A stretch of DNA of 64,000 bases, taken from contig UQSB01000001.1 of assembly GCA_900543505.1 (NCBI GenBank), positions 23,344 to 87,343 on the forward strand. Reading direction: 5' to 3'. Below are positions 54,186 to 62,670 of this stretch, in pieces. The translations under genes and the position numbers were made by a program. The notes below the pieces were generated by a model. It made no database searches and was not told the DNA's origin. It saw only the letters and a program-made list of their open reading frames with translations. The stretch is from an uncultured Collinsella sp. (GTDB lineage: Bacteria; Actinomycetota; Coriobacteriia; Coriobacteriales; Coriobacteriaceae). Position 1 is the stretch's first letter. Each line of letters opens with the position of its first letter.

Positions 54186-54243
54186 AAAAGGGGGACCGAG
54201 ATCCCGGCCCGAATATAGGGGCGGGGGCGAGCCGGGATCTCGG
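54186..54243 (-). terminator. Terminator/attenuator after the TasA-like gene
   Basis: CCGAGATCCCGGC and GCCGGGATCTCGG form a 13-bp stem; on the minus strand TCCCCCTTTTTAT follows. It lies 9 bp after the TasA-like stop codon, inside the six-gene operon. Confidence 0.85.
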
Positions 54244-54252
54244 TTGGGGGGA

Positions 54253-54993
54253 TTAAGCCTGAGCCTGAGTCTTAGCCCATTCCTTGGCCTGCTTAAGGGC
54301 GTTAGCGGCAGCGTCGGTCTCGTTACCCTTCTGGTCAGCGCCGAAAATGTAGGCGGAAACGACAATCTTAGGCTCAATCTTCTTGCCCGCACCGTCCTGG
54401 CCCGAGACAACATCCTCGCTCGTCATTGCGCCGGGAATCATCACCTGGCTAAAGAGCTCGCCGGTGTAGACATCCTGAGTAGCGTCAGCTCTCAGGACTG
54501 CAGGGCCGTTCAAGGTGTTCTTTGCATACATGAACAGACCGCTCACATACTTGCCATCAGCGTTCTGACTGGTCTCCCCTTCGACCGCCTTCCAATTGGA
54601 ACCGAGCTCAAAGCACGGAGTCTTGGCATAGGGCGCGTTATCGTTGACCACAGCGTTCTTCACATAGATGAACACATAAGCGTCGTCGGAACCCTTCCCA
54701 ATGCCAACATTCGGGTTCTTATCCATCGAGGAACCGGGGACCATCTTGTGGTCTTCGTCCTTATTCCACTTGGTCTCGAACAGATAAGCTTTGTCGACGT
54801 TATCCTGCTTACCAGGCTTGGTGGGTTCATTCTCATCAGGCTTCTTCTCGGGAGTCTCAAATTTGCCGATCGTAAACACGTTCTCCAGCGACTGATCAGC
54901 CGTCAGCCATGCATAGGTACCCACGCCGGCAGCCAGCACCAACAGCAACAGGGCGGCAATGATGCCGTAGCGCTTTTTCTTCTTGTTTTCCAT
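54253..54993 (-). CDS. TasA/camelysin-like major fibre subunit candidate
   Basis: A 246-residue protein. The signal part is GIIAALLLLVLAAGVGTYAW, with mature start near LTADQSLENVFTIGKFE, as in TasA-type proteins. The mature chain is rich in Lys and Asp, beta-rich, with AYVFIYVKNAVV and VVSAYIFGADQ. ATG 54993 has AAAGGAAG 7 nt upstream, the strongest site in the operon. It follows the signal peptidase gene and is followed by a terminator, both fitting an abundant product. Confidence 0.78.
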   Translation of the reverse strand: MENKKKKRYGIIAALLLLVLAAGVGTYAWLTADQSLENVFTIGKFETPEKKPDENEPTKPGKQDNVDKAYLFETKWNKDEDHKMVPGSSMDKNPNVGIGKGSDDAYVFIYVKNAVVNDNAPYAKTPCFELGSNWKAVEGETSQNADGKYVSGLFMYAKNTLNGPAVLRADATQDVYTGELFSQVMIPGAMTSEDVVSGQDGAGKKIEPKIVVSAYIFGADQKGNETDAAANALKQAKEWAKTQAQA

Positions 54994-55063
54994 CGTTCTC
55001 TTCCTTTCGAGAATCGTTTTCCCCGGCAACGGCCCCTACCGCCGCCGACGCTTTTCCCTGCCG

Positions 55064-55621
55064 CTATGAACGCCGCTTCCTCGCATGCACGCGGGCATGC
55101 TTGCCCGCAGGCTCGTCGGGAACCATCCGATCGAGCACTATCGACGCCGCGATCAGCAGCGCCAGAACGGCCACCACAACAAGCAAACCGGGCATCGTCG
55201 TGCAATATGCGTTGACGAAGCCCAGGTAAGGGACACAAAAAGAAACAGTGCCGATAACACTCGAAAAAGGCGTCTGCTCGGCATCGTGCATGATGCTTCC
55301 GTCTGCATTTTTGTTCGCAATTCCCTGCGTGCCGATCATCTGCGCCACAGGGTCGATCTCGTACACCTGGTGCGTCACCACGGCACCGTCCGATCGGTAA
55401 AAGGTTGCATTGTCACCCACGGCAATATCCACTGGCTCAACCTGGCGAACAAACACCATGGAGCCAACGGGAAGCTCGGGTTCCATAGAGCCCGAGAGCA
55501 CAGCAAAGGGCATGTATCCAAATGCACGAGGAACAAAAGAAACAACGGCAAGGGCTATGACAAGCGCGAACGCCAAGCTACTCAAAAGTGCAATAAATCG
55601 TTTGAGTCTACGCGCTGTCAA
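55064..55621 (-). CDS. Signal peptidase I, SipW (ER) type
   Basis: A 185-residue membrane peptidase. The nucleophile Ser45 is in VLSGSMEP, and the general base is His84 in VVTHQV instead of Lys, which defines the SipW/ER-type branch. There are hydrophobic segments at residues 9-35 and near 145-165. The start is TTG 55621; the ribosome site GGGGGATGA is rather far, so the exact start is uncertain. It is the first gene of the operon and should process the TasA-like proteins behind it. Confidence 0.88.
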   Translation of the reverse strand: MTARRLKRFIALLSSLAFALVIALAVVSFVPRAFGYMPFAVLSGSMEPELPVGSMVFVRQVEPVDIAVGDNATFYRSDGAVVTHQVYEIDPVAQMIGTQGIANKNADGSIMHDAEQTPFSSVIGTVSFCVPYLGFVNAYCTTMPGLLVVVAVLALLIAASIVLDRMVPDEPAGKHARVHARKRRS

Positions 55622-56043
55622 AGTGATAATTCATCCCCCTTGAGGACCTATTCGACCCATCCAAAGGTCAGCAAGTTTCAACAGGAACCGCAAGGCGCTT
55701 GAAAAGTGAGTCCGAAATAAGCCAATTTGGAATCTTTTCGTAATAAAAACATAGCGATGTGCTACACATTTTTCAATGTTTTGTCGCCAAATGCTACCTA
55801 TTTTGGCGTAAGTGGTCATTTATCCCCAAATTAGTCTGTTCTATCCAATATCTGTGACTAACCCCCTACGCAACTTCCCCATAGAGGGATCGATTTTTTG
55901 TGAAACTAAAATAATGGTACCCCCCCCCACATTAAAAGAAACTACTGGAAGTGCCATTTATTTCCGACCCCCTTTTACCGGAGTTTTATGACGGCCCCAT
56001 GTAGTTCGCAGCCCATAATCCTCTGAGAACTGTGTCCCAGAAT
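55622..56043. other. AT-rich leader and upstream region of the SipW operon
   Basis: Markedly more AT-rich than the rest of the window. It contains the promoter at 55748-55776, a 7-bp dyad CGCCAAA/TTTGGCG (about 55786-55810) just upstream of it, and a run of nine or more C near 55921. No gene is seen. Confidence 0.5.
55748..55776 (-). promoter_or_regulatory. Promoter of the SipW operon
   Basis: On the minus strand TTGAAA, a 17-bp spacer and TATGTT. The leader to the signal peptidase start is ~120 nt. The CGCCAAA/TTTGGCG dyad just upstream is a possible regulator site. Confidence 0.55.
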
Positions 56044-56244
56044 TCCCGTCCGGAGTGGGATGCGGCTTCCGCTTGTGGCCCCGTTGGGAAACCACATCCC
56101 ACTCCGATCACAAATTCCGGGTCGCACTTTCCGCCAAGACCCTCAACGGGAAACCGCATCCCATTCCAAAGGCAAATTCCGGGACACGGCTTCCGCAACC
56201 CCGCCCATCCGGAAAGCCCATCCCACTCTGGATACATTTGGGTA
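56044..56244. repeat. Tandem 62-bp imperfect repeats with an inverted flank
   Basis: GGGAAACC(A/G)CATCCCA starts at 56086 and 56148, and a diverged version at 56210: spacing is 62 bp each time. Units share CAAATTCCGGG. An inverted partial copy (GGAGTGGGATGCGGCTTCC) lies at 56055-56073. Short frames across it on both strands look like chance. Confidence 0.75.
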
Positions 56245-56483
56245 TGGAATTATCAGCCACCTGCTAGGCCTAGGTTCTGCAACGTGGCGCCCGCCCGGCG
56301 GCGTCTTACTACATGAATCCCATCGAATGGTGCGTAAAGAAGCCCGAGCACGTTTTGTAGCCGTACTCCATCTGCCTATACATCCAGCTGATACAGGAGA
56401 CCGTATCTTCCAAAACCGACTCATCGTCCGGATGATGGAAAATGTCGCCCCAGACGCTTGCCACGGCGCACCCCCGTGTTAAG

Positions 56484-56512
56484 AAAAAAGCCTCGAGAAT
56501 TTCGAGGCTTTC
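56484..56512 (-). terminator. Terminator of the flavodoxin gene
   Basis: AAAGCCTCGA pairs with TCGAGGCTTT around GAATT; on the minus strand TTTTTTC follows. Confidence 0.9.
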
Positions 56513-56548
56513 ACGTTTGTGTTATTTCGAGCGCGCGACGGCGATTAT

Positions 56549-57100
56549 CTACTCGCCCAGCACAGCCTTCTTGGCGGCTGCGGCCATGTTGTCCAGGTCT
56601 TCCTTGGTGGGATGGTCCTTCGCGGCAACCCAGTTGTCGAGCAGCATCTTAAATCGGGCGTTTTCGGGATCTTGCTCAAGCATGGCCTCGTAGCGCTGCT
56701 TGACCGCGGGGCCCATCTTGCCCTGGCACATCGCCCAGCCCGCAAGCTCGGCATCATTGGCCAAGTTAGACGATACGCGGTCGATAATCTGCCTAAAGTA
56801 CTCCTCGCTGGCACCAAAACCGCAAGTGCCAAACAAAAAGACGCGCTTGCCATGCAGGGCGGAAAGCAACGCCGCGACCGAAGGCGTGCACGCGCCCTTG
56901 TCGCACCAAAAACCGACGAGCACCGTGTCGGCCGCGCAGGCGCGCTGCGCCTCGAGCGCAACCTGATCTGCATCCGCATCGTCGCTCAATGCCGCGGCAT
57001 GGACAAACTCAACACCCGCAGCCTGCAGAGCGCGCTTGATCGCGCCCGAAACCATCCTGGTATTACCGCTCTTGCTGTTGACCACCAAAGAGCACGTCAT
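56549..57100 (-). CDS. Flavodoxin family protein
   Basis: A 183-residue flavodoxin-like protein. The FMN phosphate loop is NSKSGNTRMVSGAI near the start; VLVGFWCDKGACTP and FLFGTCGFGASEEYF are the later loops. The C-terminal helix region (EQDPENARFKMLLDNW) extends the usual fold. ATG 57100 is used with GAGG upstream. Some gut flavodoxins of this size, such as BilS, act as electron donors to a partner enzyme, but no partner gene is adjacent. Function remains open. Confidence 0.85.
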   Translation of the reverse strand: MTCSLVVNSKSGNTRMVSGAIKRALQAAGVEFVHAAALSDDADADQVALEAQRACAADTVLVGFWCDKGACTPSVAALLSALHGKRVFLFGTCGFGASEEYFRQIIDRVSSNLANDAELAGWAMCQGKMGPAVKQRYEAMLEQDPENARFKMLLDNWVAAKDHPTKEDLDNMAAAAKKAVLGE

Positions 57101-57261
57101 AGTCACGTTGCCTCGTTTCCCCAAAACTAAAGCCACTAATGCAATTTATTAGATGAATATCTTAGTACTAACGTGACAGATGTAAACCACCGTCTGTCGA
57201 TTGGCGACGCAGACGACATCTTTGGACAGATTTCGAACAGTATGTACTTCGGATTGAAACC

Positions 57262-57399
57262 GCCACAGAACGTTTCACGAATGGCCGAAAAACTGTTTCA
57301 CAAAACGCCGTCAAATTGTTTCACATAATATCGTCAATTTGTTTCACGGAATACCATCAAATTGTGTCATGGTTTTTCATCAAAATGTTTTACGCGCTG
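57262..57399. repeat. Six-unit 23-bp tandem array upstream of ATPase copy 2
   Basis: GTTTCAC or a close variant starts at 57272, 57295, 57318, 57341, 57364 and 57387, exactly 23 bp apart. The consensus core is TCAAATTGTTTCAC. The last two units diverge (GTGTCAT, GTTTTAC). A seventh related piece is at 57422, off-phase. The array ends about 48 bp before the ATPase start; a TATAAA at 57409-57414 lies just after it. Confidence 0.93.
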
Positions 57400-57446
57400 G
57401 TAAGATGCTATAAAACAAAATGTTTCTTTGAATGGCGGGAAGTACG

Positions 57447-58712
57447 ATGACTAGGTATATGAGTAGATGTATCGATCGCTCAATCGAACGCGATCTTGGC
57501 ATTTTTGGTGCCGTGCTCATTCAGGGACCGAAGTGGTGCGGAAAGACGACTACGGCCCAGCGATTCGCTGAATCATCGTTGTCTCTCTCCGACCCTGCCG
57601 GAGACTTTGCCGCACTGCAGCTTGCCAGGATCGACCCAGCTCAAGCAATAGTCGGCGCAACGCCGAGACTCATCGATGAGTGGCAGGAAGAGCCAAAACT
57701 GTGGGACGCAATACGTTTCGAATGCGATCGTCGGACCGGTGAGCCAGGGCAGTTTTTGCTTACGGGGTCAGCAACACCAAACGACGCCGACCAACCGATG
57801 CACAGCGGCATCGGGCGCATATCACGTTTGCGCATGGAAACAATGACTCTGGCCGAACTCGGGGTTTCCTCAGGGGCGGTCTCGCTCGAAATGCTGCTTA
57901 ACGGATGCCCCATCAAAGCGGCACTTGGATCCATCAACGGCATCGCCGATATCGCCGATTTGCTATGCCGTGGTGGTTGGCCTCAGGCGGTTGGCAAGAC
58001 GACTGCCGATGCAATGCGTATATCCGCTGCCTACATCGACGGTGTCTGCGAATCGGATGTTTCGAGGGTTGACGGCGTGAAGCGTGACCCAGAGAAAGTC
58101 AGGGCTCTTCTGTCTTCGCTTGCGCGCAACGAATCCACTCTTGCCGGCGAAAAGTCTCTTGAGAAAGACCTCGGCGGTGAGGTATCGAGAAGTACGCTGC
58201 GGCGCTATACGGATGCCTTGCGCAGAATACACATCATCGATGATATCCCGGCTTGGCATCCGGCGCTCAGGTCTCCGGTAAAGCTGCGGCAAAGTGCAAA
58301 AAGGCACCTCGCCGACCCTTCGCTTGCCGTCGCACTGCTCGGAGCAAATCCAGAGTCATTGGCATCCGACCCGAAGACGCTGGGACTGCTCTTCGAATCC
58401 CTCGTCCTGCACGACCTTAAGGTCCTTGCAGCCGCAAATGACTCATCGGTGTCCCACTACCATGACGCCGACGATCTCGAGGTCGATGCCGTTATACACA
58501 GGCGCGATGGAACTTGGATTGCCGTGGAAATTAAACTCGGAAGTCCGCAGATCCCCGAGGCATCTGCAAACCTGCTTCGACTCGAGCGCAAACTTGTCGA
58601 GCGTGGCGAGAGACCACCCGCGGCCAAGCTCATCGTCATCGGGTTCGGCATGCCAGCCCATACAACGCCCGAGGGCATTATCGTTGCCCCCGTTGACACA
58701 CTCGCGCCCTAG
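57447..58712 (+). CDS. AAA ATPase with DUF4143 domain (copy 2)
   Basis: A 421-residue relative of the ATPase at 14188. Walker A is GPKWCGKTT, Walker B PRLIDEWQE, sensor LLTGSATP. The C-terminal DUF4143 part ends with LEVDAVIH and VEIKLG, the PD-(D/E)xK-like core. ATG 57447 has GGGAAG 8 nt upstream and is preferred over 57432. Like copy 1 it stands alone behind a phased motif array. The cellular role of this family is not known; DNA binding to the array is an inference. Confidence 0.88.
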   Translation: MTRYMSRCIDRSIERDLGIFGAVLIQGPKWCGKTTTAQRFAESSLSLSDPAGDFAALQLARIDPAQAIVGATPRLIDEWQEEPKLWDAIRFECDRRTGEPGQFLLTGSATPNDADQPMHSGIGRISRLRMETMTLAELGVSSGAVSLEMLLNGCPIKAALGSINGIADIADLLCRGGWPQAVGKTTADAMRISAAYIDGVCESDVSRVDGVKRDPEKVRALLSSLARNESTLAGEKSLEKDLGGEVSRSTLRRYTDALRRIHIIDDIPAWHPALRSPVKLRQSAKRHLADPSLAVALLGANPESLASDPKTLGLLFESLVLHDLKVLAAANDSSVSHYHDADDLEVDAVIHRRDGTWIAVEIKLGSPQIPEASANLLRLERKLVERGERPPAAKLIVIGFGMPAHTTPEGIIVAPVDTLAP

Positions 58713-58740
58713 CGCTGCATTACATGCCCCACGGGCTTGC

Positions 58741-60600
58741 TCACTGGGCGAATTGGCTGCGGTAGAGCTCGGCATAGAAGCCGCCTGCCGCTAGCAGCTC
58801 GTCGTGCGTGCCACGCTCGATAATCTCGCCGTCGCGCATCACCAGAATGCAGTCGGCGTTGCGAATCGTCGACAGGCGATGCGCCACGACAAAGCTTGTG
58901 CGACCTGCCATGAGCTCGTCGAATGCCGCCTGAACCTGCAGCTCGGTGCGGGTATCGATGCTCGAGGTCGCCTCGTCCAGCAGCAGAATCGCCGGATCGG
59001 TGAGCATGACGCGCGCGATGCACAGCAGCTGCTTTTGACCCTGGCTAAACGTGCCGCCGTCCTCGCCGATCACCGTATCGTAGCCGCCTGGCAGCTGCAC
59101 GATAAACTTGTGCGCATGCGCGCGCTTGGCGGCCTCGATAACCTGCTCGCGCGTGGCATCCGGGCAACCGTAAGCGATGTTGTCCGCCACCGTGCCCTCG
59201 AACAGCCACGTATCCTGCAGCACCATGCCAAAGGCACGGCGCAGGCTTGCGCGCGTGTAGTCACGCGAAGACCGGCCATCGACCGCAATGCGACCGGCAT
59301 CGATATCGTAGAATCGCAGCAGCAAATTGATGAGCGTTGTCTTGCCGCAACCCGTGGGACCAACGAGGGCAAAGCGCATGCCGGGCTTGGCCTCGATGCA
59401 GATATCCTGCAGCAGCTTGCGGTCGGGCACGTAGCTAAAGTCCACGTGCTCAAAGCTCACCTCGCCCTGCGGGGCAGCAAGTTCCACGGCATCTGGCGCA
59501 TCGGGCTCCTGCTCGCGGGCGTCGAGCAGCGCAAACATGCGACGCGCCGAGGCATACGCCGTCTGGATTTGCGTGATGACGTTGGTAACCTCGTTGAACG
59601 GCTTGGTGTACTGGTTGGCATAGGACAGGAAAATCTGCACGCCGCCCACCGTAAGCGCCGCGGGCACGCCCGTGATCACGCCCACGCAGCCGATCACAGC
59701 GACCACGGCATAGATGATGTTATTGATAAAGCGCGTGCCGGGGTTGGAGAGCGAGCCCATAAACTGCGCGCGCTCACCTGCCGTATAGAGCTCGGCGTTA
59801 AGGGCATCGAAGCGCTGCTGAGCGCTCGGGCCGTAGGCGAAGGCGTCCACCAGCTTTTGCTCACCCACATACTCCTCGATATGACCGCCGAGCTGCCCTT
59901 GAATACGCTGCTGTGCCGTAAAGCTTTTGTTGGAGAGCTTGGCAATAGCACCGGCTGCAAAAATGGAAAGCGGCGTGACGAGCACCACCACGAGCGTCAT
60001 GGCCAGGTTAATGGAGAGCATAAACGCGAGCGTGCCCACGATGGTGATAACGCCGGTGAAAAGCTGCGTGAAGCCCTGCAGCAGACCGTCGCCCACCTGG
60101 TCGACGTCATTGACCACGCGGCTCATAAGGTCGCCGTGGGCATGGCTGTCGATAAAGCTGAGCGGCATGCGGCTGAGCTTGTCACTTGCCTCCACGCGCA
60201 TGTCACGCACCGTTTCGTAGGACAGGCGGTTGACGCAATAGCCCTGCAGCCACTGGAAGGACGCTGCTCCCACCACGACGAGCGCGAGTTTGGTAACGAG
60301 CGGCAGCAGCGCATCGAAGTCCACCTGGCCCGCGGCAACGATCAGGTCGATGCCCTCACCGATAAGGATAGGCGTGTAGAGCTGCAGAATCACCGAGATG
60401 GCGGCGCTCACAAACGACGCCGTAAACGAAATACGGTGCGGACGGACGTAACCCATCAGGCGGCGGGTCACCGCGCCCACGGGATAGCGCTCGGGGTCGC
60501 CGGGCTGACGCGGGCCGTCACCCAGATCGTTGAGGCTATCGTTGCCGGACACGTTGGCGGTCATCGTGGCGACCGAACCGGAAGAAGTGTACGGATTCAT
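58741..60600 (-). CDS. Heterodimeric ABC exporter, half with canonical ATP site (second system)
   Basis: A 619-residue half-transporter: six helices and an ATPase. Walker A GPTGCGKTT, signature FSQGQ, Walker B LLDEATSSID, switch His in AHRLST. It starts immediately at the stop codon of its partner (TAAATG), with AGAAGGG as ribosome site. It converges on ATPase copy 2, only 28 bp away. Confidence 0.92.
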   Translation of the reverse strand: MNPYTSSGSVATMTANVSGNDSLNDLGDGPRQPGDPERYPVGAVTRRLMGYVRPHRISFTASFVSAAISVILQLYTPILIGEGIDLIVAAGQVDFDALLPLVTKLALVVVGAASFQWLQGYCVNRLSYETVRDMRVEASDKLSRMPLSFIDSHAHGDLMSRVVNDVDQVGDGLLQGFTQLFTGVITIVGTLAFMLSINLAMTLVVVLVTPLSIFAAGAIAKLSNKSFTAQQRIQGQLGGHIEEYVGEQKLVDAFAYGPSAQQRFDALNAELYTAGERAQFMGSLSNPGTRFINNIIYAVVAVIGCVGVITGVPAALTVGGVQIFLSYANQYTKPFNEVTNVITQIQTAYASARRMFALLDAREQEPDAPDAVELAAPQGEVSFEHVDFSYVPDRKLLQDICIEAKPGMRFALVGPTGCGKTTLINLLLRFYDIDAGRIAVDGRSSRDYTRASLRRAFGMVLQDTWLFEGTVADNIAYGCPDATREQVIEAAKRAHAHKFIVQLPGGYDTVIGEDGGTFSQGQKQLLCIARVMLTDPAILLLDEATSSIDTRTELQVQAAFDELMAGRTSFVVAHRLSTIRNADCILVMRDGEIIERGTHDELLAAGGFYAELYRSQFAQ

Positions 60601-62457
60601 TTAGCAGCCCTTCTTTGCGCAGGCGGATGCGGGGGCGGTCGGAGCGGACGCGGGCGTCGTGCTCCCCTGCTGGCCCTCGAGTTCCTCGCGGCGCAGCTGC
60701 GACTGGCAAATCTCGCGATAGAGCTGGCAGGTCGTGTACAGCTCATCGTGCGTGCCCAGGCCCGCAACCGAGCCGTGGTCGAGTACGCAGATCATATCGG
60801 CGTCGCGCACGGTCGAGACGCGCTGGCTCACAATCACCGTCGTGAGCGGCAGCCCGCCCTCGGCGGCACCGCGCACGCTGCGCTCGCGAATGGCATGGCG
60901 AAGCGCCGCATCAGTCTTAAAGTCGAGCGCCGAGGCGGAGTCGTCCATGATCAGGAGCTGTGGCGAACCCACCAGGGCGCGCGCGATAGTCAGGCGCTGG
61001 CGCTGACCGCCGCTAAAGTTCTTGCCGCCCGCCTCGACCGGGGCATCCAGGCCTTGGGGCTTGTTGCGCACGAACTCGCTCGCCTGCGCCATGTCGAGCG
61101 CCGCCCAGAGCTCCTCGTCGGTCGCCGCCTCGTTGCGCCAGGTCAGGTTGCTGCGGATGGTGCCGCTCACCAGCGACGCGCGCTGCGGAACGGTCGCGAC
61201 CACGTGGCGCAGCTGATCGAGCGGCCAGGTGCGCACGTCGGCGCCCATCACGCTCACACTGCCGGCGCCCGCATCGTACAGACGCGGGATAAGCGAGACG
61301 AGCGTGGACTTACCGCTGCCCGTTCCGCCTATAATGCCGAGCGTTTTGCCCAGCGGCAGCTCCAGGGTCACATCGTCAACAGCATTTGCCGCGCCCGCGC
61401 CAAACGAAAAGCTCGCATGCTCAAAGCTCAGCGCGGAAACCGGAGTGGCGCCACTTGCCAGGTCACTCGACTCGGGCAGCGCGACCAGCTGGTTGCCCTC
61501 GTCCGTAATGCTCGGCTCGCAATTGAGCACCTCGTTGATACGTGACGCGCTGGCACTCGCCTTGGTAAAGACCACGACCAGGTTGGCGACGTACACGATG
61601 GAGGTGAGGGTCTGCGTCATGTAGTTCACAAACGCCATGACCTGGCCCTGCGTGAGCTCGCCCACGTTGACCTGGATGCCGCCCACCCACAGGATGGCGC
61701 ACACGCCCAGGTTCATCACGAGAAACGTGACAGGGTTGAGAATCGACGAAAGCTTGCCCACCACGATGGCGGTATTGGCCTGGTCGTCGGCGGCCTGGGC
61801 AAAGCGCTCGCGCTCGTGGTCTTCGCGCACAAACGCACGAACCACGCGGGCGCCCGAAAGACCTTCGCGGCAGATAAGCGCGATGCAATCGAGCTTTGCC
61901 TGCAGCTGCTTGTAGTAGGGAATGCAGCGCGCCATGACAAACCAAAACACCAGGCCGATAGCGGGCGTGCAGATCAAAAAGATGATGCCGAGCTTAAGGT
62001 CGATGGCAAGGGCCGCGACCATGGAGCCCACCGCCAGGAAAGGCCAGCGGATGAGCATGCGCACGCCCAGCGCCACGGCAAGCTGGACCTGGTTGACGTC
62101 GTTGGTGATGCGTGTGATGAGCGAGGGCGTGCCAAAGCGGTCGAGCTCGGCATAGCTCAGCTTGTTGATGTGCTGGTAGAGTGCGCCGCGAATGTCAGTA
62201 CCCATGCCCTGCGAGGTGAGCGCCGCCATCTTTTGGCAGACGAGCGTAAACGAGATGCCGATCACAGCCATGGCGCCAAGTACCATGCCGTAGTGGATAA
62301 CGGCATTAACGTCGTGCGAGCCAATGCCCTTATCGATCATCTGGGCAATCACCAGCGGCGTCAGCAGGTCAAAAATCACTTCGATCAACTTGCACGCAGG
62401 GCCAATCACCATATATCGGCGAAACTTACCACCAAAACGCCTGAGCAACTCAATCAT
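60601..62457 (-). CDS. Heterodimeric ABC exporter, half with degenerate ATP site (second system)
   Basis: A 618-residue partner. Walker A GGTGSGKST and signature FSGGQ are intact, but Walker B ends in MDDSAS (Asp for catalytic Glu) and the switch is SQRVST (Gln for His). The C-terminal tail is Pro/Ala-rich and ends with Cys-Ala-Lys-Lys-Gly-Cys. ATG 62457 has GGGAG 9 nt upstream; TTG 62490 is the longer choice. No regulator gene is next to this pair, unlike the first exporter. Confidence 0.9.
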   Translation of the reverse strand: MIELLRRFGGKFRRYMVIGPACKLIEVIFDLLTPLVIAQMIDKGIGSHDVNAVIHYGMVLGAMAVIGISFTLVCQKMAALTSQGMGTDIRGALYQHINKLSYAELDRFGTPSLITRITNDVNQVQLAVALGVRMLIRWPFLAVGSMVAALAIDLKLGIIFLICTPAIGLVFWFVMARCIPYYKQLQAKLDCIALICREGLSGARVVRAFVREDHERERFAQAADDQANTAIVVGKLSSILNPVTFLVMNLGVCAILWVGGIQVNVGELTQGQVMAFVNYMTQTLTSIVYVANLVVVFTKASASASRINEVLNCEPSITDEGNQLVALPESSDLASGATPVSALSFEHASFSFGAGAANAVDDVTLELPLGKTLGIIGGTGSGKSTLVSLIPRLYDAGAGSVSVMGADVRTWPLDQLRHVVATVPQRASLVSGTIRSNLTWRNEAATDEELWAALDMAQASEFVRNKPQGLDAPVEAGGKNFSGGQRQRLTIARALVGSPQLLIMDDSASALDFKTDAALRHAIRERSVRGAAEGGLPLTTVIVSQRVSTVRDADMICVLDHGSVAGLGTHDELYTTCQLYREICQSQLRREELEGQQGSTTPASAPTAPASACAKKGC

Positions 62458-62501
62458 AAAAAGGCGCTCCCTATCATCATTCACACTCAATTCGAATCAT
62501 G

Positions 62502-62531
62502 ATAGTACGGTGAGCCCAAAAGAAGCGTAAA
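62502..62531 (-). promoter_or_regulatory. Candidate promoter of the second ABC exporter
   Basis: On the minus strand TTTACG, an 18-bp spacer and TACTAT, about 45 bp before the ATG. Confidence 0.4.
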
Positions 62532-62670
62532 CAACTCGTCATTTCTAATGGGATTCGGTTTCCAGAGAAGCGGAGAGGTGCGCATGCCCGGTCAGCGGCG
62601 CGCCAATCGCCTGATATACTTACATTAGTGCTACCAGCCGAGCCGCCGACCCTTGAAATGAGGTGCCGAG

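Noticed and set aside
55986..56237. 83-codon minus-strand frame over the 62-bp repeats
   Set aside because: Repeats are not a multiple of three in length and change frame, so coding is unlikely.
57262..57399. CRISPR array
   Set aside because: Period is 23 bp with no distinct repeat and spacer parts, and no cas genes are near.
58804..61545. 913-codon plus-strand frame
   Set aside because: Antisense to the second ABC pair and crossing both genes.
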